Shown: positions 18,674 through 30,025 of the stretch, one piece after another | Position numbering within the stretch: position 1 is the stretch's first letter | Layout of the letters: each line of letters starts with the position of its first letter | Assembly: GCA_016223165.1 (NCBI GenBank) | Contig: JACRPO010000009.1 | Coordinates: forward strand, 744,001 to 808,000 | Length of the DNA stretch: 64,000 nt | Source of the DNA: Burkholderiales bacterium | Lineage (GTDB): Bacteria; Pseudomonadota; Gammaproteobacteria; Burkholderiales; Burkholderiaceae_C | Direction of reading: 5' to 3' | The notes under the pieces: generated by a model | What the model was told of the DNA's origin: nothing | Databases searched by the model: none | What the model saw: the letters and a program-made list of their open reading frames with translations, nothing else | Translations under genes and position numbers: made by a program

Positions 18674-19708
18674 CTACGACGCAGCCAGCGCGCGCAGTGC
18701 CAGGCCCACATAGCGCCGCGCCAGCGGCAGCCAATGGCCCGCGCGGCGCGGCTGCGGCTCCAGCAGGTGCGCCGCGACCAGGCGCGCGCGCAGCAGGGCA
18801 CGGAAGGCGGTGTACCAGGCGATGAGCGGTGCGTGCTGCGCGACTTCCAGCGCCGAACCGACGCAGCCGACGAGCTGCGGACCGATCCACGCGGCGCCCG
18901 CGGCTTCGCACTCCATGCCCAGGTAGGCGATCTCGTCCAGCGGATCGACCTGGCGAAACGCCGCATTGAATTCCAGCGCGTCGATGACCACCGGCGGGTC
19001 GAGCAGGCAGACATGCTCCGGCCGCAAGTCGCCGTGGCCCTCGACGATGTGGCCACTGTCTGCCCGCTCGCGAAGCCGAACGGCGTTGTCGCGCAGGCCC
19101 AGGTCCAGCGCGCGCAAGGCGGCAGCCGCGTCGTGCAGATCGAACTCGGCACGCATCAGCACCTCGCGATTGACGATCTGCTCGCGCTCGAAGCGGCTGA
19201 CGTACTCGATGCCCGTGATCGCGACCGCCGGCAGCCCCTTGTAGAAGGCGAGCAGGCGATCGGCCAGCGCCTTCACTTGCGCCGGCGTCGCCTCGTGCGC
19301 GGCCAGGAGCGCGTCGAGCATGCGCGACCGGGGCAGGCGGCGCATGCGCACCAGCCAGTCGAGCACGGTCCCCGGGGCCGGCAGGGCCGACTCAGGCAGC
19401 AGCGTCAGCGCCTGCCCGTCCCAATGCAGTGCGCGCAGACCCTCGTACACACCCGGCGCGAGCCGCGAGTTCAAGCGCACCTCCTCGCGACAGCAGAACT
19501 CGCGCGCGGCCAGTGTCGAGAAGTCGAGGTAGGGGTAGCGCACCGGCTTCTTCATCTTCAGCACATGGTCGCCGGCCATGAACACCCACGACATGTGGGT
19601 CTCGATGGTCTGCACGGCCGCCTGCCGCGCAGCGTCGGGCTCGTGAGCCGCGGGCGAGCGCAGGAAGCGCAGCCGCGCTTCGAGGTCAGGAGGGCTGGCC
19701 GGCCGCAT
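18674..19708 (-). CDS. Aminoglycoside-phosphotransferase-like kinase (COG2187)
   Basis: The 344-residue protein has a kinase-like fold. THMSWVFMAGDHVLKMKKPVRY (about 37-58) holds the ATP-site Lys, HGDLRPEH is the catalytic loop (Asp as base), and VVIDALEFN holds the metal-binding Asp. In many bacteria this kinase domain is fused to a C-terminal P-loop ATPase; here it stands alone. The substrate is unknown. It ends 2 bp from the convergent PRPP-synthetase-like gene and starts 27 bp after the lon stop codon, so it may be co-transcribed with lon. Confidence 0.78.
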   Translation of the reverse strand: MRPASPPDLEARLRFLRSPAAHEPDAARQAAVQTIETHMSWVFMAGDHVLKMKKPVRYPYLDFSTLAAREFCCREEVRLNSRLAPGVYEGLRALHWDGQALTLLPESALPAPGTVLDWLVRMRRLPRSRMLDALLAAHEATPAQVKALADRLLAFYKGLPAVAITGIEYVSRFEREQIVNREVLMRAEFDLHDAAAALRALDLGLRDNAVRLRERADSGHIVEGHGDLRPEHVCLLDPPVVIDALEFNAAFRQVDPLDEIAYLGMECEAAGAAWIGPQLVGCVGSALEVAQHAPLIAWYTAFRALLRARLVAAHLLEPQPRRAGHWLPLARRYVGLALRALAAS

Positions 19709-19735
19709 GCACGACGGCGTGCGCTGGATCCCGTC

Positions 19736-22093
<2,358 letters not shown>

Positions 22094-22123
22094 GGCGGCG
22101 GTCTTGCGGGCAAACTCACGCGC

Positions 22124-22164
22124 ACCCTACGCCAGGCAGATCGACGGTGCTTGATCGCGCTCAA
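22124..22164 (-). promoter_or_regulatory. FNR-type box and -10 upstream of lon
   Basis: TTGA-TCGCGC-TCAA lies at 22151-22164 between divergent lon and potF. On the minus strand TAGGGT (22129-22124) sits at the same distance from the box centre as at the small RNA promoter. It predicts a start near 22117, 24 nt before the lon ATG. Toward potF only a poor hexamer is found at this distance. Confidence 0.5.
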
Positions 22165-22233
22165 CACGCGGCGAGGTCGGCGCGCAACGATCGCGCCAGC
22201 ATGAGCATTCACGACGAAGGGACCCAAGCCGCG

Positions 22234-23319
22234 ATGCGCCGCCGAAGCTTGCTCGCCGCCGTGATGGCGGCGCTGACGCTGGCCGCCGCGGCGGAGGAGC
22301 CGCGCCTGAACGTCTACAACTGGAACGACTACATCGCGCGCGACACGATCGCGAACTTCCAGAAGGCCACGGGCATCACCGTGCGCTACGACCTGTACGA
22401 CAGCAACGCCACGCTGCAGGGCAAGCTGCTCACCGGCAAGAGCGGCTACGACGTCGTCTACCCGAGCGTGGAGTACGCCGGCAAGCAGATCCAGGCCGGC
22501 ATCTTCCAGCCGCTGGACAGGAGCGCGCTGCCGAACTGGTCGAACCTCGACCCGCTGGTCCTGAAGGCGCTCGAGGCGGCCGACCCGGGGCACCGGTATC
22601 TCGTGCCGTACATGTGGTACACGACCGGCGTCGCGATCAACGTCGACAAGGTGACGCAGGCACTCGGCGGCCCGCTGCCCGAGAACGCCTGGGACCTGCT
22701 GTTCGACCCGGCCGTGACGGCGCGCCTCAAGGGCTGCGGCATCGCGCTGATGGACGAGGCGAGCGACGTCATCCCGGCAGCCATGCTGTACGCGGGCCGC
22801 GACACGGCGAAGATGGACCCGGCCGACATCCGCGCCGCGGTGGAGCGCATCGCGCCGGCACGCAGGCATGTGCGCACCTTCAACACCGCCCCGATCGACC
22901 TCATGGCCAAGGGCAGCCTGTGCGTGGCGATGATGTTCTCGGGCGACGCGATGATCGCCGCGCGCCGCGCTGCCGATTCGCACACGCCGGTGACGCTGCG
23001 CTACCTGATCCCGAGGCCCGGCGCGATGATGTCCGTGGACGTGATGGCGATCCCGCGCGACGCGCCGCACCCGGCCAACGCGCACGCCTGGATCAACGCG
23101 ATGCTCGACCCGAAGGTGGTGGCGCCCATCTCCAACGAAACCTTCTACATCAGCGCCAACCGCGCCGCGCTGCCGCTGATGTCCAGGGCGCTCGTCGACG
23201 ACCCGGTGATCAACGTGCCCGATGCCGTCAAGCGCACGCTGCATGCGAAGCCGGTGCTGAGCAAGGAAGTGCAGCGCGAACTGACGCAGGCGCTGGCGCG
23301 CTTCAAGGCGGCCAGGTAG
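22234..23319 (+). CDS. Periplasmic polyamine-binding protein, PotF-like
   Basis: From the ATG at 22234 the protein has 361 residues and a clean signal peptide (RRRSLLAAVMAALTLAAAA). An earlier ATG at 22201 would add 11 residues before it, so the start is not certain. The mature N-terminus LNVYNWNDYIARDTI is the hallmark of PotF/PotD proteins, and KSGYDVVYPS and YLVPYMWYTTGVAIN are further family segments. It should bind putrescine or a related polyamine for an ABC importer. The matching PotG, PotH and PotI genes lie 3.7 kb downstream on the same strand, beyond two inserted leftward genes and a DUF3108 gene. Confidence 0.9.
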   Translation: MRRRSLLAAVMAALTLAAAAEEPRLNVYNWNDYIARDTIANFQKATGITVRYDLYDSNATLQGKLLTGKSGYDVVYPSVEYAGKQIQAGIFQPLDRSALPNWSNLDPLVLKALEAADPGHRYLVPYMWYTTGVAINVDKVTQALGGPLPENAWDLLFDPAVTARLKGCGIALMDEASDVIPAAMLYAGRDTAKMDPADIRAAVERIAPARRHVRTFNTAPIDLMAKGSLCVAMMFSGDAMIAARRAADSHTPVTLRYLIPRPGAMMSVDVMAIPRDAPHPANAHAWINAMLDPKVVAPISNETFYISANRAALPLMSRALVDDPVINVPDAVKRTLHAKPVLSKEVQRELTQALARFKAAR

Positions 23320-23365
23320 CACGCCAGCGCAACGGCGCACTCGCGCCACTGACGCTGCCGATCCG

Positions 23366-24466
23366 TCAGCGCATCACGACCCGCATCGGGATGTGCCGGC
23401 GGCCGAGCTGCGGCGGCCCGGCCGCGAAGCGCCCGGCCAGCGCCGTGCCGCAGTGCCGGCAGCGGCCGGCGGCATCGAGGTCGTAGCGCAGCAGCCGGTG
23501 CCAGTCGCGCACGATCAGCGCTCGCTCGCAACCCGTGCAGTGGGTGGTGCCGCCCAGCGCATCGTGCACGTTGCCGGTGTAGACATGGCGCAGGCCCTGG
23601 GCGAGTGCGATGGCGCGCGCGCGGCGCACGGTGGCCAGCGGCGTGGCGTCGACGTCGGTCATCTTGTAGTCGGGGTGGAACGCCGTGAAGTGCAGCGGCA
23701 CCTGCGGGCCCAGGTGCTCGAACAGCCAGCGCGACATCGCCTCGAGCTCGGCGTTGCTGTCGTTGTGGCCGGGAATCAGCAGCGTGGTGATCTCGAGCCA
23801 GCAGTTCGTCTCGTGCACGATGTGCTGCAGCGTGTCGAGCACCGTGGCCAGGTGGGCCCCGGTCTGGCGGAAGTAGAAGTCGTCGGTGAACGCCTTCAGG
23901 TCGACGTTGGCCGCGTCCATCTTCGCGTAGAAGGCGCGCCGCGGCTCGGCGTGCATGTAGCCCGCCGTCACCGCCACGGTCTGCACGCCCAGCGCGTGGC
24001 AGGCATCGGCCGTGTCCATGGCGTACTCGGCGAAGATGACCGGGTCGTTGTAGGTGAAGGCGACGCTGCGGCACCCGGTTTCGGCGGCCGCCTCGGCGAT
24101 GCGCCGGGGCGAGGCCTGGTCCATCAGCCGGTCCATCTCACGGCTCTTGGAGATGTCCCAGTTCTGGCAGAACTTGCAGGCCAGGTTGCAGCCGGCGGTG
24201 CCGAAAGAGAAGACGGTGGAGCCCGGGAAGAAGTGGTTCAGGGGCTTCTTCTCGATCGGGTCGACGGCGAAGCCCGAGCTGCGCCCGTAGGTGGTGAGGA
24301 CGATCGCGTCGCCCTCGCGCTGTCGCACGAAGCACAAGCCGCGCTGGCCCTCGTGCAGCCGGCAGTCGCGCGGGCAGAGGTCGCACTGGACGCGGCCATC
24401 GGGCAGCGCATGCCACCACTGCGCCGCAAAGTGCTCGTCGGGAGCTGCGTCGCGCGCGCCCATCAT
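23366..24466 (-). CDS. amrS: AmmeMemoRadiSam system radical SAM enzyme
   Basis: The 366-residue protein begins with tandem ATGs at 24466. The radical SAM cluster is Cys93, Cys97 and Cys100 (CNLACKFC). An N-terminal Cys-rich segment (CDLCPRDCRLHEGQRGLC) and a C-terminal zinc-like set (HCTGCERAL, GRCRHCG) are also seen. It matches AmrS, found next to Memo and AMMECR1 proteins in many prokaryotes. The reaction is still poorly known. Its start overlaps the stop of the upstream Memo-AMMECR1 fusion gene by 4 bp, so the two are translationally coupled. Confidence 0.88.
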   Translation of the reverse strand: MMGARDAAPDEHFAAQWWHALPDGRVQCDLCPRDCRLHEGQRGLCFVRQREGDAIVLTTYGRSSGFAVDPIEKKPLNHFFPGSTVFSFGTAGCNLACKFCQNWDISKSREMDRLMDQASPRRIAEAAAETGCRSVAFTYNDPVIFAEYAMDTADACHALGVQTVAVTAGYMHAEPRRAFYAKMDAANVDLKAFTDDFYFRQTGAHLATVLDTLQHIVHETNCWLEITTLLIPGHNDSNAELEAMSRWLFEHLGPQVPLHFTAFHPDYKMTDVDATPLATVRRARAIALAQGLRHVYTGNVHDALGGTTHCTGCERALIVRDWHRLLRYDLDAAGRCRHCGTALAGRFAAGPPQLGRRHIPMRVVMR

Positions 24467-25941
24467 GCCTCCACCACTTCGGCGCTCTCGTTGCTCTCGG
24501 CGCGCTCGTTGCTGCCGGCGCTCTCTGCTCTTTCGGCCGCCTCGGCGAACTTGCGCACCTCGTAGCGTGCCAGGCGCAGGTCTTCGGCCCAGAAGTCCGG
24601 CGGCAAGCCGGCCTTGAGCTTGAGCGCGTTCAGCAGACCCGCGGCGTGCGGCAACTGCTGCCACACCTGGGGCAGAAAGGTGGCACGGCGGCCGCGCCAC
24701 TCGAGGATCACGCCATCGACGCCGCGCCGCAGCGCGTGCCTGGCCTCGGCTTCGCTGGCCACCGCCAGCGGCTCGGCCGCGCCGAGCACCGACACCTCGA
24801 TCCGAAGCTCCTCGAACTCCTCGCGGGCCAGCGGCGCGAAACGCGGATCGGCGAAGGCCGCTGCCGCGGCGTGCGCGCGCACGTCCTCGTCCAGCGAGCG
24901 CCTCGCCCGCAGGTCGCCGATGCAGCCGCGCAAGGCGCCCGCGTGGTGCAGGGTCACGAAGGTCGTGCCGTCCTCGGCGAGCGCCGGGTGGGCGGGCTCA
25001 GGCTGCGTGGCCAGGCCGAGCGGGGCCGCGATGGCGTTGCGCGCCCGCACGAGCAGCGCCTGGCCGAGGTCGGCCCCCGCTTCATCATCGCGTCGCTCGC
25101 CGCGCTCGGCCTCCCGTTCGACCTCCCGCCCGGCCTGTCCCTCGAAGGCCACCGCCCCGTAGCCGACGACGCGCCGGGTGTCCCCCGCGGTATCCCCCGA
25201 GTTGCGCAGGTCGAGCAGGCGCGCCACCAGGCCATGGCGCCGCGCAGCCAGCAGCGCACCGGCCAGCGGCGTCGCGCCGCAGGCCTCGTGGTGGTGCAGT
25301 TCAGGGTCCAGCCGCAGCACGCGTTCGATGGTGGCGCGGTCGCGCGCCTGCGCCTGCGCGTAGGGCAGGTAATGCGAGAGATCGGAGCTGATGACGATCA
25401 GGGTCTCGTCGCCGCCCCACAGGCGCTCCAGCACTTCGGCCACCTCCTCGGGTGTCGCCCGGCCCACGGCCAGCGGCACCAGGGTGAAGCGGTCGAGGGT
25501 GCACTGCAGGAAGGGCAGCTGCACCTCGAGCGAATGCTCCTCGGCATGCGCCGCGTCGCTGGGGCCGACCTGCGGCAGGTCGGCGATCGCATCGAGCCCG
25601 ACACGGTCGACCGGGACGACGCCGAGCGGGGTTTCGAAGCCACGCGCCGTGCTCGCTGCCAGCCCGCGCACTGCCACGCGGTGGGTGGGACCGAGCAGCA
25701 CGACGCGGCGCAGCCGCTCGCGCCACGGCGCGAGCAGCGCATAGGCGCTGCCGGCGATCGGGCCGGAATAGACGAAGCCGGCGTGCGGCACCAGCAGCAC
25801 CTTGGGCTGCGTGGGCTGCGCCGGTCCACCCGCCGCGCGCGCGTCGCGCAGACAGGCCTGCACGACCCCGGCCAGCGCGGCGGGGTCGGCGGGGTAGAAC
25901 ACTCCTGCCACCGCGGCGGCACGGATCGCGGCACCTCTCAT
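24463..25941 (-). CDS. Fused Memo-like and AMMECR1 protein (AmrB-AmrA)
   Basis: The 492-residue protein joins two partners of the AmmeMemoRadiSam system. Residues 1-280 form a Memo-like dioxygenase fold: AGVFYPADP, LLVPHAGFVYSG, LLGPTHR, EHSLEVQLPFLQ and SSDLSHY, with the usual His ligands. Residues 290-470 are AMMECR1-like: GTTFVTLHHAGALRGCIGDL and DGVILEWRGRRATFLPQVW. A low-complexity tail, ERAESAGSNERAESNESAE, ends the chain. The next gene encodes the radical SAM partner. Separate amrA and amrB genes are common; the fusion here supports physical association. Confidence 0.9.
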   Translation of the reverse strand: MRGAAIRAAAVAGVFYPADPAALAGVVQACLRDARAAGGPAQPTQPKVLLVPHAGFVYSGPIAGSAYALLAPWRERLRRVVLLGPTHRVAVRGLAASTARGFETPLGVVPVDRVGLDAIADLPQVGPSDAAHAEEHSLEVQLPFLQCTLDRFTLVPLAVGRATPEEVAEVLERLWGGDETLIVISSDLSHYLPYAQAQARDRATIERVLRLDPELHHHEACGATPLAGALLAARRHGLVARLLDLRNSGDTAGDTRRVVGYGAVAFEGQAGREVEREAERGERRDDEAGADLGQALLVRARNAIAAPLGLATQPEPAHPALAEDGTTFVTLHHAGALRGCIGDLRARRSLDEDVRAHAAAAAFADPRFAPLAREEFEELRIEVSVLGAAEPLAVASEAEARHALRRGVDGVILEWRGRRATFLPQVWQQLPHAAGLLNALKLKAGLPPDFWAEDLRLARYEVRKFAEAAERAESAGSNERAESNESAEVVEA

Positions 25942-26189
25942 GGCAGAACCTCATGCACTCGTCATCACGAATGGCCAGATGCGTCCGCTGCGGGCGGGAT
26001 CAAGAGGGACGAGGGGATCGCGGCCTGAATAAACCTGTGCGACGGACGGCGGCCCCGCCGGCGCAGCCAAGACAGCGGCCATGCGGCCGCTCTCGGCCTC
26101 GCTAGCATCGCCCCGTGGCACGAGCCCAGCGCAGTGAGTCTCGAGCGGGAACGGCCGGCGTGGCCCGCAAGCCCGGCCGCGGCAGGTGG

Positions 26190-26942
26190 ATGGCGCGCCA
26201 TGGCCTGCCTGCGCTGATGCTGGGCACCCTTTGCAGCGCGCCGCACGGCGCGGACCTGCCAGCGCCGTTCTCGGCCAGCTACCACGGCAGCAAGTACCTG
26301 CTCGGCAGCATCGAAGCGCTGCTGACGCTCGAACACCTGGGCCAGCACCTTCGCTACACCTTGCGCACCAAGGTCAGCATCGTGCTCTTGTCGTACGAGC
26401 TGCTCGACTGCAGCGTCATGCGGGTCGAGGGCGACATCGTCTATCCGTTGCAGCACATGCACCGGGATGCGCACAATCCGAAGCGCAACACGACCACCGT
26501 GTTCGACTGGGAGCAGGCAAGAGCGACCGTCGCGTTCGACGACGGCCGCCGCGTGGAGTTGCATGACCTGCCCAGGCCGACCTGGGACCCCATGTCGCTG
26601 CAAGTGCAGTTGATGATCGATGCCAAGGGGGGCGCGCTCGAGACCGCGCGCAGCTACCGCCTGCTGGACGCCGGGCGCCTGCGGGAGTGGCCCCTGCGCC
26701 TGCGCGGCATCGAACGCGTCGCCACCCAGCACGGGCCGGTCGATGCCATCAAGGTGGAGCGAGGCGATGGCAAGTCCCTGGGGTTCTGGCTGGCGCCCCG
26801 GTACGACTACCTGCCGGTGCGCGTGCAGGTCGGTGAGGTCGCCGTGTCATTGACGAGCGACCCCGGCGCCGCCAGACGCGCAATCGATTCGTCGTTGACG
26901 ACGGTTCCCCGCTGCAGCCCGCCGATCGCGGCCGGACCTTGA
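26190..26942 (+). CDS. DUF3108 family exported protein
   Basis: From the ATG at 26190 the protein has 250 residues and begins with an export signal (HGLPALMLGTLCSAPHG). A GTG 25 codons upstream (26115) is an alternative start. The mature part starts PFSASYHGSKYLLGSIEALLTLE and includes YPLQHMHRD and WDPMSLQVQLMID, in line with DUF3108 periplasmic beta-rich proteins. Function is unknown. Some family members occur near nucleotide-formyltransferase or cell-envelope genes; here it precedes the polyamine transporter genes by 48 bp and may share their transcript. Confidence 0.75.
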   Translation: MARHGLPALMLGTLCSAPHGADLPAPFSASYHGSKYLLGSIEALLTLEHLGQHLRYTLRTKVSIVLLSYELLDCSVMRVEGDIVYPLQHMHRDAHNPKRNTTTVFDWEQARATVAFDDGRRVELHDLPRPTWDPMSLQVQLMIDAKGGALETARSYRLLDAGRLREWPLRLRGIERVATQHGPVDAIKVERGDGKSLGFWLAPRYDYLPVRVQVGEVAVSLTSDPGAARRAIDSSLTTVPRCSPPIAAGP

Positions 26943-26990
26943 CATGCTTCAAAGGCGCCGCGCCCTGCCCCGTCGATGATCCGCCGGGCG

Positions 26991-28154
26991 ATGAACGCCG
27001 AGGCCGGTTACCTGCGTATCGAGGCCGTGAGCAAGCGCTTCGGCGAAACGCTGGCCGTCGACGACGTCTCGCTCGCCATCCGCCGCCGCGAGATCTTCGC
27101 GTTGCTGGGCAGCTCGGGTTGCGGCAAGTCGACGCTGCTGCGCATGGTCGCCGGTCTGGAGTCGCCCGATGCGGGCCGCATCGTGCTCGATGGCGAGGAC
27201 CTGGCCACCGTGCCGGTGCATCGCCGGCCGACGAACATGATGTTCCAGTCCTATGCGCTCTTCCCGCACATGTCGGTGGCGGGCAACGTGGCCTTCGGGC
27301 TGCGCCAGGAGCGCCCGCGCATGGCACGTGCGATGGTGCATGCCCGCGTGGCCGAGATGCTGGAGCTGGTGCAGATGCAGCACCTGGCCGAGCGCCGGCC
27401 GCACGAGCTCTCCGGCGGCCAGCAGCAGCGCGCCGCGCTGGCACGCAGCCTGGCGCGCGAGCCCAAGCTCCTGCTGCTGGACGAGCCGCTCTCGGCGCTG
27501 GACAAGAAGATCCGCCAGCGCACGCAGCTCGAGCTGGTGAACCTGGTCCGCCGCGTCGGCGTGACCTGCATCATCGTCACGCACGATCAGGAAGAGGCGA
27601 TGGTGATGGCCGACCGCATCGGCGTGATGTCGCCGCGCGGCCAGATGCTGCAGGTGGGTGCGCCGGGCGAGGTCTACGAGCATCCGGTGTGCCGCTATGC
27701 GGCCGAGTTCGTCGGCGAGACCAACCTGTTCGAGGGCCGCATCGAGCAAGGCCGCCTGCGCTGCGATGGCTGGCCGATGCCGCTCGCGCTGCCGCCGTCT
27801 GCAGGCCCGGGCGGCGCGCCGGCCGAGGGTGAGCCGGCCTGGCTCTCGGTGCGGCCCGAGCGGTTGCGGCTGCTTCGCAGCGAGCCGGCGGCCGCCACCG
27901 CGCTGGACAACCGCATCGCCGGCCGCGTGGCCGACATTGCCTACCTCGGCAGCCATTCGATCTATCACGTCGGCGTCGGTGAAGGCGTCGGTGAAGGCGG
28001 CAGTGACGGCGTTGGTGAGGGCGGCGCGCGCGTGCTGGTCGCCAGCGTGCCCTGCGTGCCGCCCTCGCAGTCGGGCGAAGCGCCGCCCCCGGCGCGCGGC
28101 GAGGCGGTGTGGCTCGCGTGGTCGGGCCTCGACGGCGTGGTGCTGAGGCGATGA
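26991..28154 (+). CDS. potG: Polyamine ABC transporter ATPase, PotG/PotA-like
   Basis: The 387-residue ATPase starts MNAEAGYLRIEAV. Walker A is LGSSGCGKST, the signature is LSGGQQQRAALARSLA, Walker B is LLLLDEPLSALD, and the switch His is in VTHDQEEAM. The C-terminal TOBE-type domain (about 270-387) carries an unusual Gly/Glu/Val repeat, VGVGEGVGEGGSDGVGEGG, which interrupts the usual domain. It drives putrescine/spermidine uptake with the next two permeases. Its TGA overlaps the potH ATG (ATGA). Confidence 0.92.
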   Translation: MNAEAGYLRIEAVSKRFGETLAVDDVSLAIRRREIFALLGSSGCGKSTLLRMVAGLESPDAGRIVLDGEDLATVPVHRRPTNMMFQSYALFPHMSVAGNVAFGLRQERPRMARAMVHARVAEMLELVQMQHLAERRPHELSGGQQQRAALARSLAREPKLLLLDEPLSALDKKIRQRTQLELVNLVRRVGVTCIIVTHDQEEAMVMADRIGVMSPRGQMLQVGAPGEVYEHPVCRYAAEFVGETNLFEGRIEQGRLRCDGWPMPLALPPSAGPGGAPAEGEPAWLSVRPERLRLLRSEPAAATALDNRIAGRVADIAYLGSHSIYHVGVGEGVGEGGSDGVGEGGARVLVASVPCVPPSQSGEAPPPARGEAVWLAWSGLDGVVLRR

Positions 28155-29098
28155 GTGCCAGGCCCAAGCCCGAGCCCGAGCCCGCACATGGCTTGCGCAC
28201 GCACGGCCGCTTCTGGGTGGCCAGCCTGCCGTGGGCGTGGATGGGGCTCTTCGTCGCGCTGCCCTTCGCGCTCATCGTTGGCGTCAGCGTCTCGACGCCC
28301 GAACTCTCGGTGCCGCCCTACATCTCGCCGCTGGCGCATGGGCCCGACGGTGCCAGCTACCAGCGCCTGCGCGACGAACTCGCTCAACTCGTGCACCTCG
28401 GCCAGCGCGGCGCCGAACTGCAATACCTGCGCGCCTACGGCAATTCGCTGGCGCTGGCGGCGCTCACCACGCTTTGCTGCCTGGCGCTCGGCTACCCGTT
28501 CGCCTATCACATCGCACGTTCGCGCGAGGGCATGCGCAACACCTTGCTGATGCTCGTGATGCTGCCCTTCTGGACCTCGTTCCTGCTGCGCGTGTACGCC
28601 TGGATGGGGCTGCTCGACAGCAGCGAGGTCGGCCTGATCAACCAGCTGCTGCTGCGCCTGGCGCTCATCGAGCAGCCGCTGCCGCTGCTCTACAACAGCG
28701 GCGCCGTCCTGGCGGGCATGGTCTACAGCTACCTGCCCTTCATGGTGCTGCCGCTGTACGCCAACCTCGTCAAGCTGGACATCCACCTGCTCGAGGCCGC
28801 GCGCGATCTCGGCGCCACGCCCTGGCGCACCTTCCTGTGGATCACGCTGCCGCTGTCGCGGCGCGGCATCGTCGCCGGTTCGATGCTGGTGTTCATCCCC
28901 GCGGTGGGCGAGTTCGTCATCCCCGACCTGCTGGGCGGCGGCGGCGTGATGATGATCGGCCGCCGCATCTGGGACGACTTCGGCCCCAACCAGGACTGGC
29001 CCATGGCCTCGGCCGTGGCGGTGGTGATGGTGCTGCTGCTGGTGCTGCCCATCGTCGTGCTGCACCGGCACGGCCGCGAGGCCGGGGGCAGGCTGTGA
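28151..29098 (+). CDS. potH: Polyamine ABC transporter permease, PotH-like
   Basis: The 315-residue permease has six predicted membrane segments. The EAA loop reads LLEAARDLGATPWRTFLWITLPLS, split here only by its normal Gly. The long first periplasmic loop (LSVPPYISPLAHG) is typical of PotB/PotH subunits. It overlaps potG upstream by 4 bp and potI downstream by 4 bp (GTGA). It forms the inner-membrane channel with PotI. Confidence 0.92.
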   Translation: MSARPKPEPEPAHGLRTHGRFWVASLPWAWMGLFVALPFALIVGVSVSTPELSVPPYISPLAHGPDGASYQRLRDELAQLVHLGQRGAELQYLRAYGNSLALAALTTLCCLALGYPFAYHIARSREGMRNTLLMLVMLPFWTSFLLRVYAWMGLLDSSEVGLINQLLLRLALIEQPLPLLYNSGAVLAGMVYSYLPFMVLPLYANLVKLDIHLLEAARDLGATPWRTFLWITLPLSRRGIVAGSMLVFIPAVGEFVIPDLLGGGGVMMIGRRIWDDFGPNQDWPMASAVAVVMVLLLVLPIVVLHRHGREAGGRL

Positions 29099-29910
29099 AC
29101 ACCGCCAAGCACGGCTGGGGCGGTTGGGGTGGCCGCGCCTGGCTGTGGCTGGTGTTCGCGTTCCTGTACCTGCCGATCGTGTGCCTGGTGGTTTTCTCGT
29201 TTACCGGCGGCGAGATCACGACGCGGCTCGATGGGTTCTCGCTGCGCTGGTATGCCGCGCTCGCGGCCGACCGCAAATTGCACGCGGCGGTGTGGCTGTC
29301 ACTGCAGGTGGGCGCGGCGGCCGCCACCGCGGCGGTGATCGTCGGCACCGCGGCGGCAGTGGTGCTGGTGCGGCTCGGTCGCTACCCGGGCAGCGACCTC
29401 TTCGCCGGCATGACCACCGCACCGATGGTGCTGCCCGAAGTGGTGATCGGCCTGGCCCTGGTGCTGCTGTTCACGCACCCCTGGCTGCCCTGGCTCGGCG
29501 GGCGCGGCGTGGTCGCGATCTGGGTCGCGCACACGACGCTGGCAATGGCCTACGTGACGGTGCTGGTGCAGTCGCGCCTGCGCGAGATGGACCGCTCGCT
29601 CGAGGAAGCGGCGCTGGACCTCGGCTGCCCGCCCTTCAAGGTCTTCTTCGTCATCACGGTACCTGTGATCGCACCGGCGCTGCTGGCGGGATGGCTGCTC
29701 TCGTTCACCTTGTCGATGGACGACTTCGTGCTCGCGGCGATGTTGTCCGACCCCGGCAGCACGACGCTGCCGGTGCTCATCTTCGCGCGCCTGCACCATG
29801 GGCTCAAGCCCGAGATCAACGCGCTGGCGAGCGTGATCGTGGCGGTGGTGTCGGTGGCGGTGGTGGTGGCGCAGCGGGTGATGACTTCACGCGCGCTGCC
29901 CAGGAACTAG
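29095..29910 (+). CDS. potI: Polyamine ABC transporter permease, PotI-like
   Basis: The start is the GTG at 29095, inside the potH stop (GTGA); the protein has 271 residues. Six membrane segments and the EAA loop (LEEAALDLGCPPFKVFFVITVP) identify a PotC/PotI permease. It is the last gene of the potG-potH-potI set and the left border of the accessory block. Two diverged fragments of this very gene lie 15-19 kb to the right, one from its 3' end (44871-44952) and one joining its 5' part to its end and trailer (48463-48663). Confidence 0.92.
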   Translation: MNTAKHGWGGWGGRAWLWLVFAFLYLPIVCLVVFSFTGGEITTRLDGFSLRWYAALAADRKLHAAVWLSLQVGAAAATAAVIVGTAAAVVLVRLGRYPGSDLFAGMTTAPMVLPEVVIGLALVLLFTHPWLPWLGGRGVVAIWVAHTTLAMAYVTVLVQSRLREMDRSLEEAALDLGCPPFKVFFVITVPVIAPALLAGWLLSFTLSMDDFVLAAMLSDPGSTTLPVLIFARLHHGLKPEINALASVIVAVVSVAVVVAQRVMTSRALPRN

Positions 29911-29963
29911 CCTGATTCCCCTTCGCCGACAGGTTCGGTCTGGCTGCGTGCCCAGAGCTGCCA

Positions 29964-30004
29964 TTGACAGGGCTCAATCGTTGCCGCGTCGTGCACGCTT
30001 AGAA
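29964..30004 (+). promoter_or_regulatory. FNR-type box and -10 of the hydrolase/CHAT operon
   Basis: TTGA-CAGGGC-TCAA lies at 29964-29977. The hexamer TTAGAA (29999-30004) follows at the same distance as in the small RNA and lon promoters, which predicts a start near 30011 and a leader of about 15 nt. The box lies just beyond the point (29945) where similarity to the second potI trailer copy ends, so it came with the cargo. Confidence 0.5.
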
Positions 30005-30025
30005 ACGCCGCATGGGCGGCACGGC

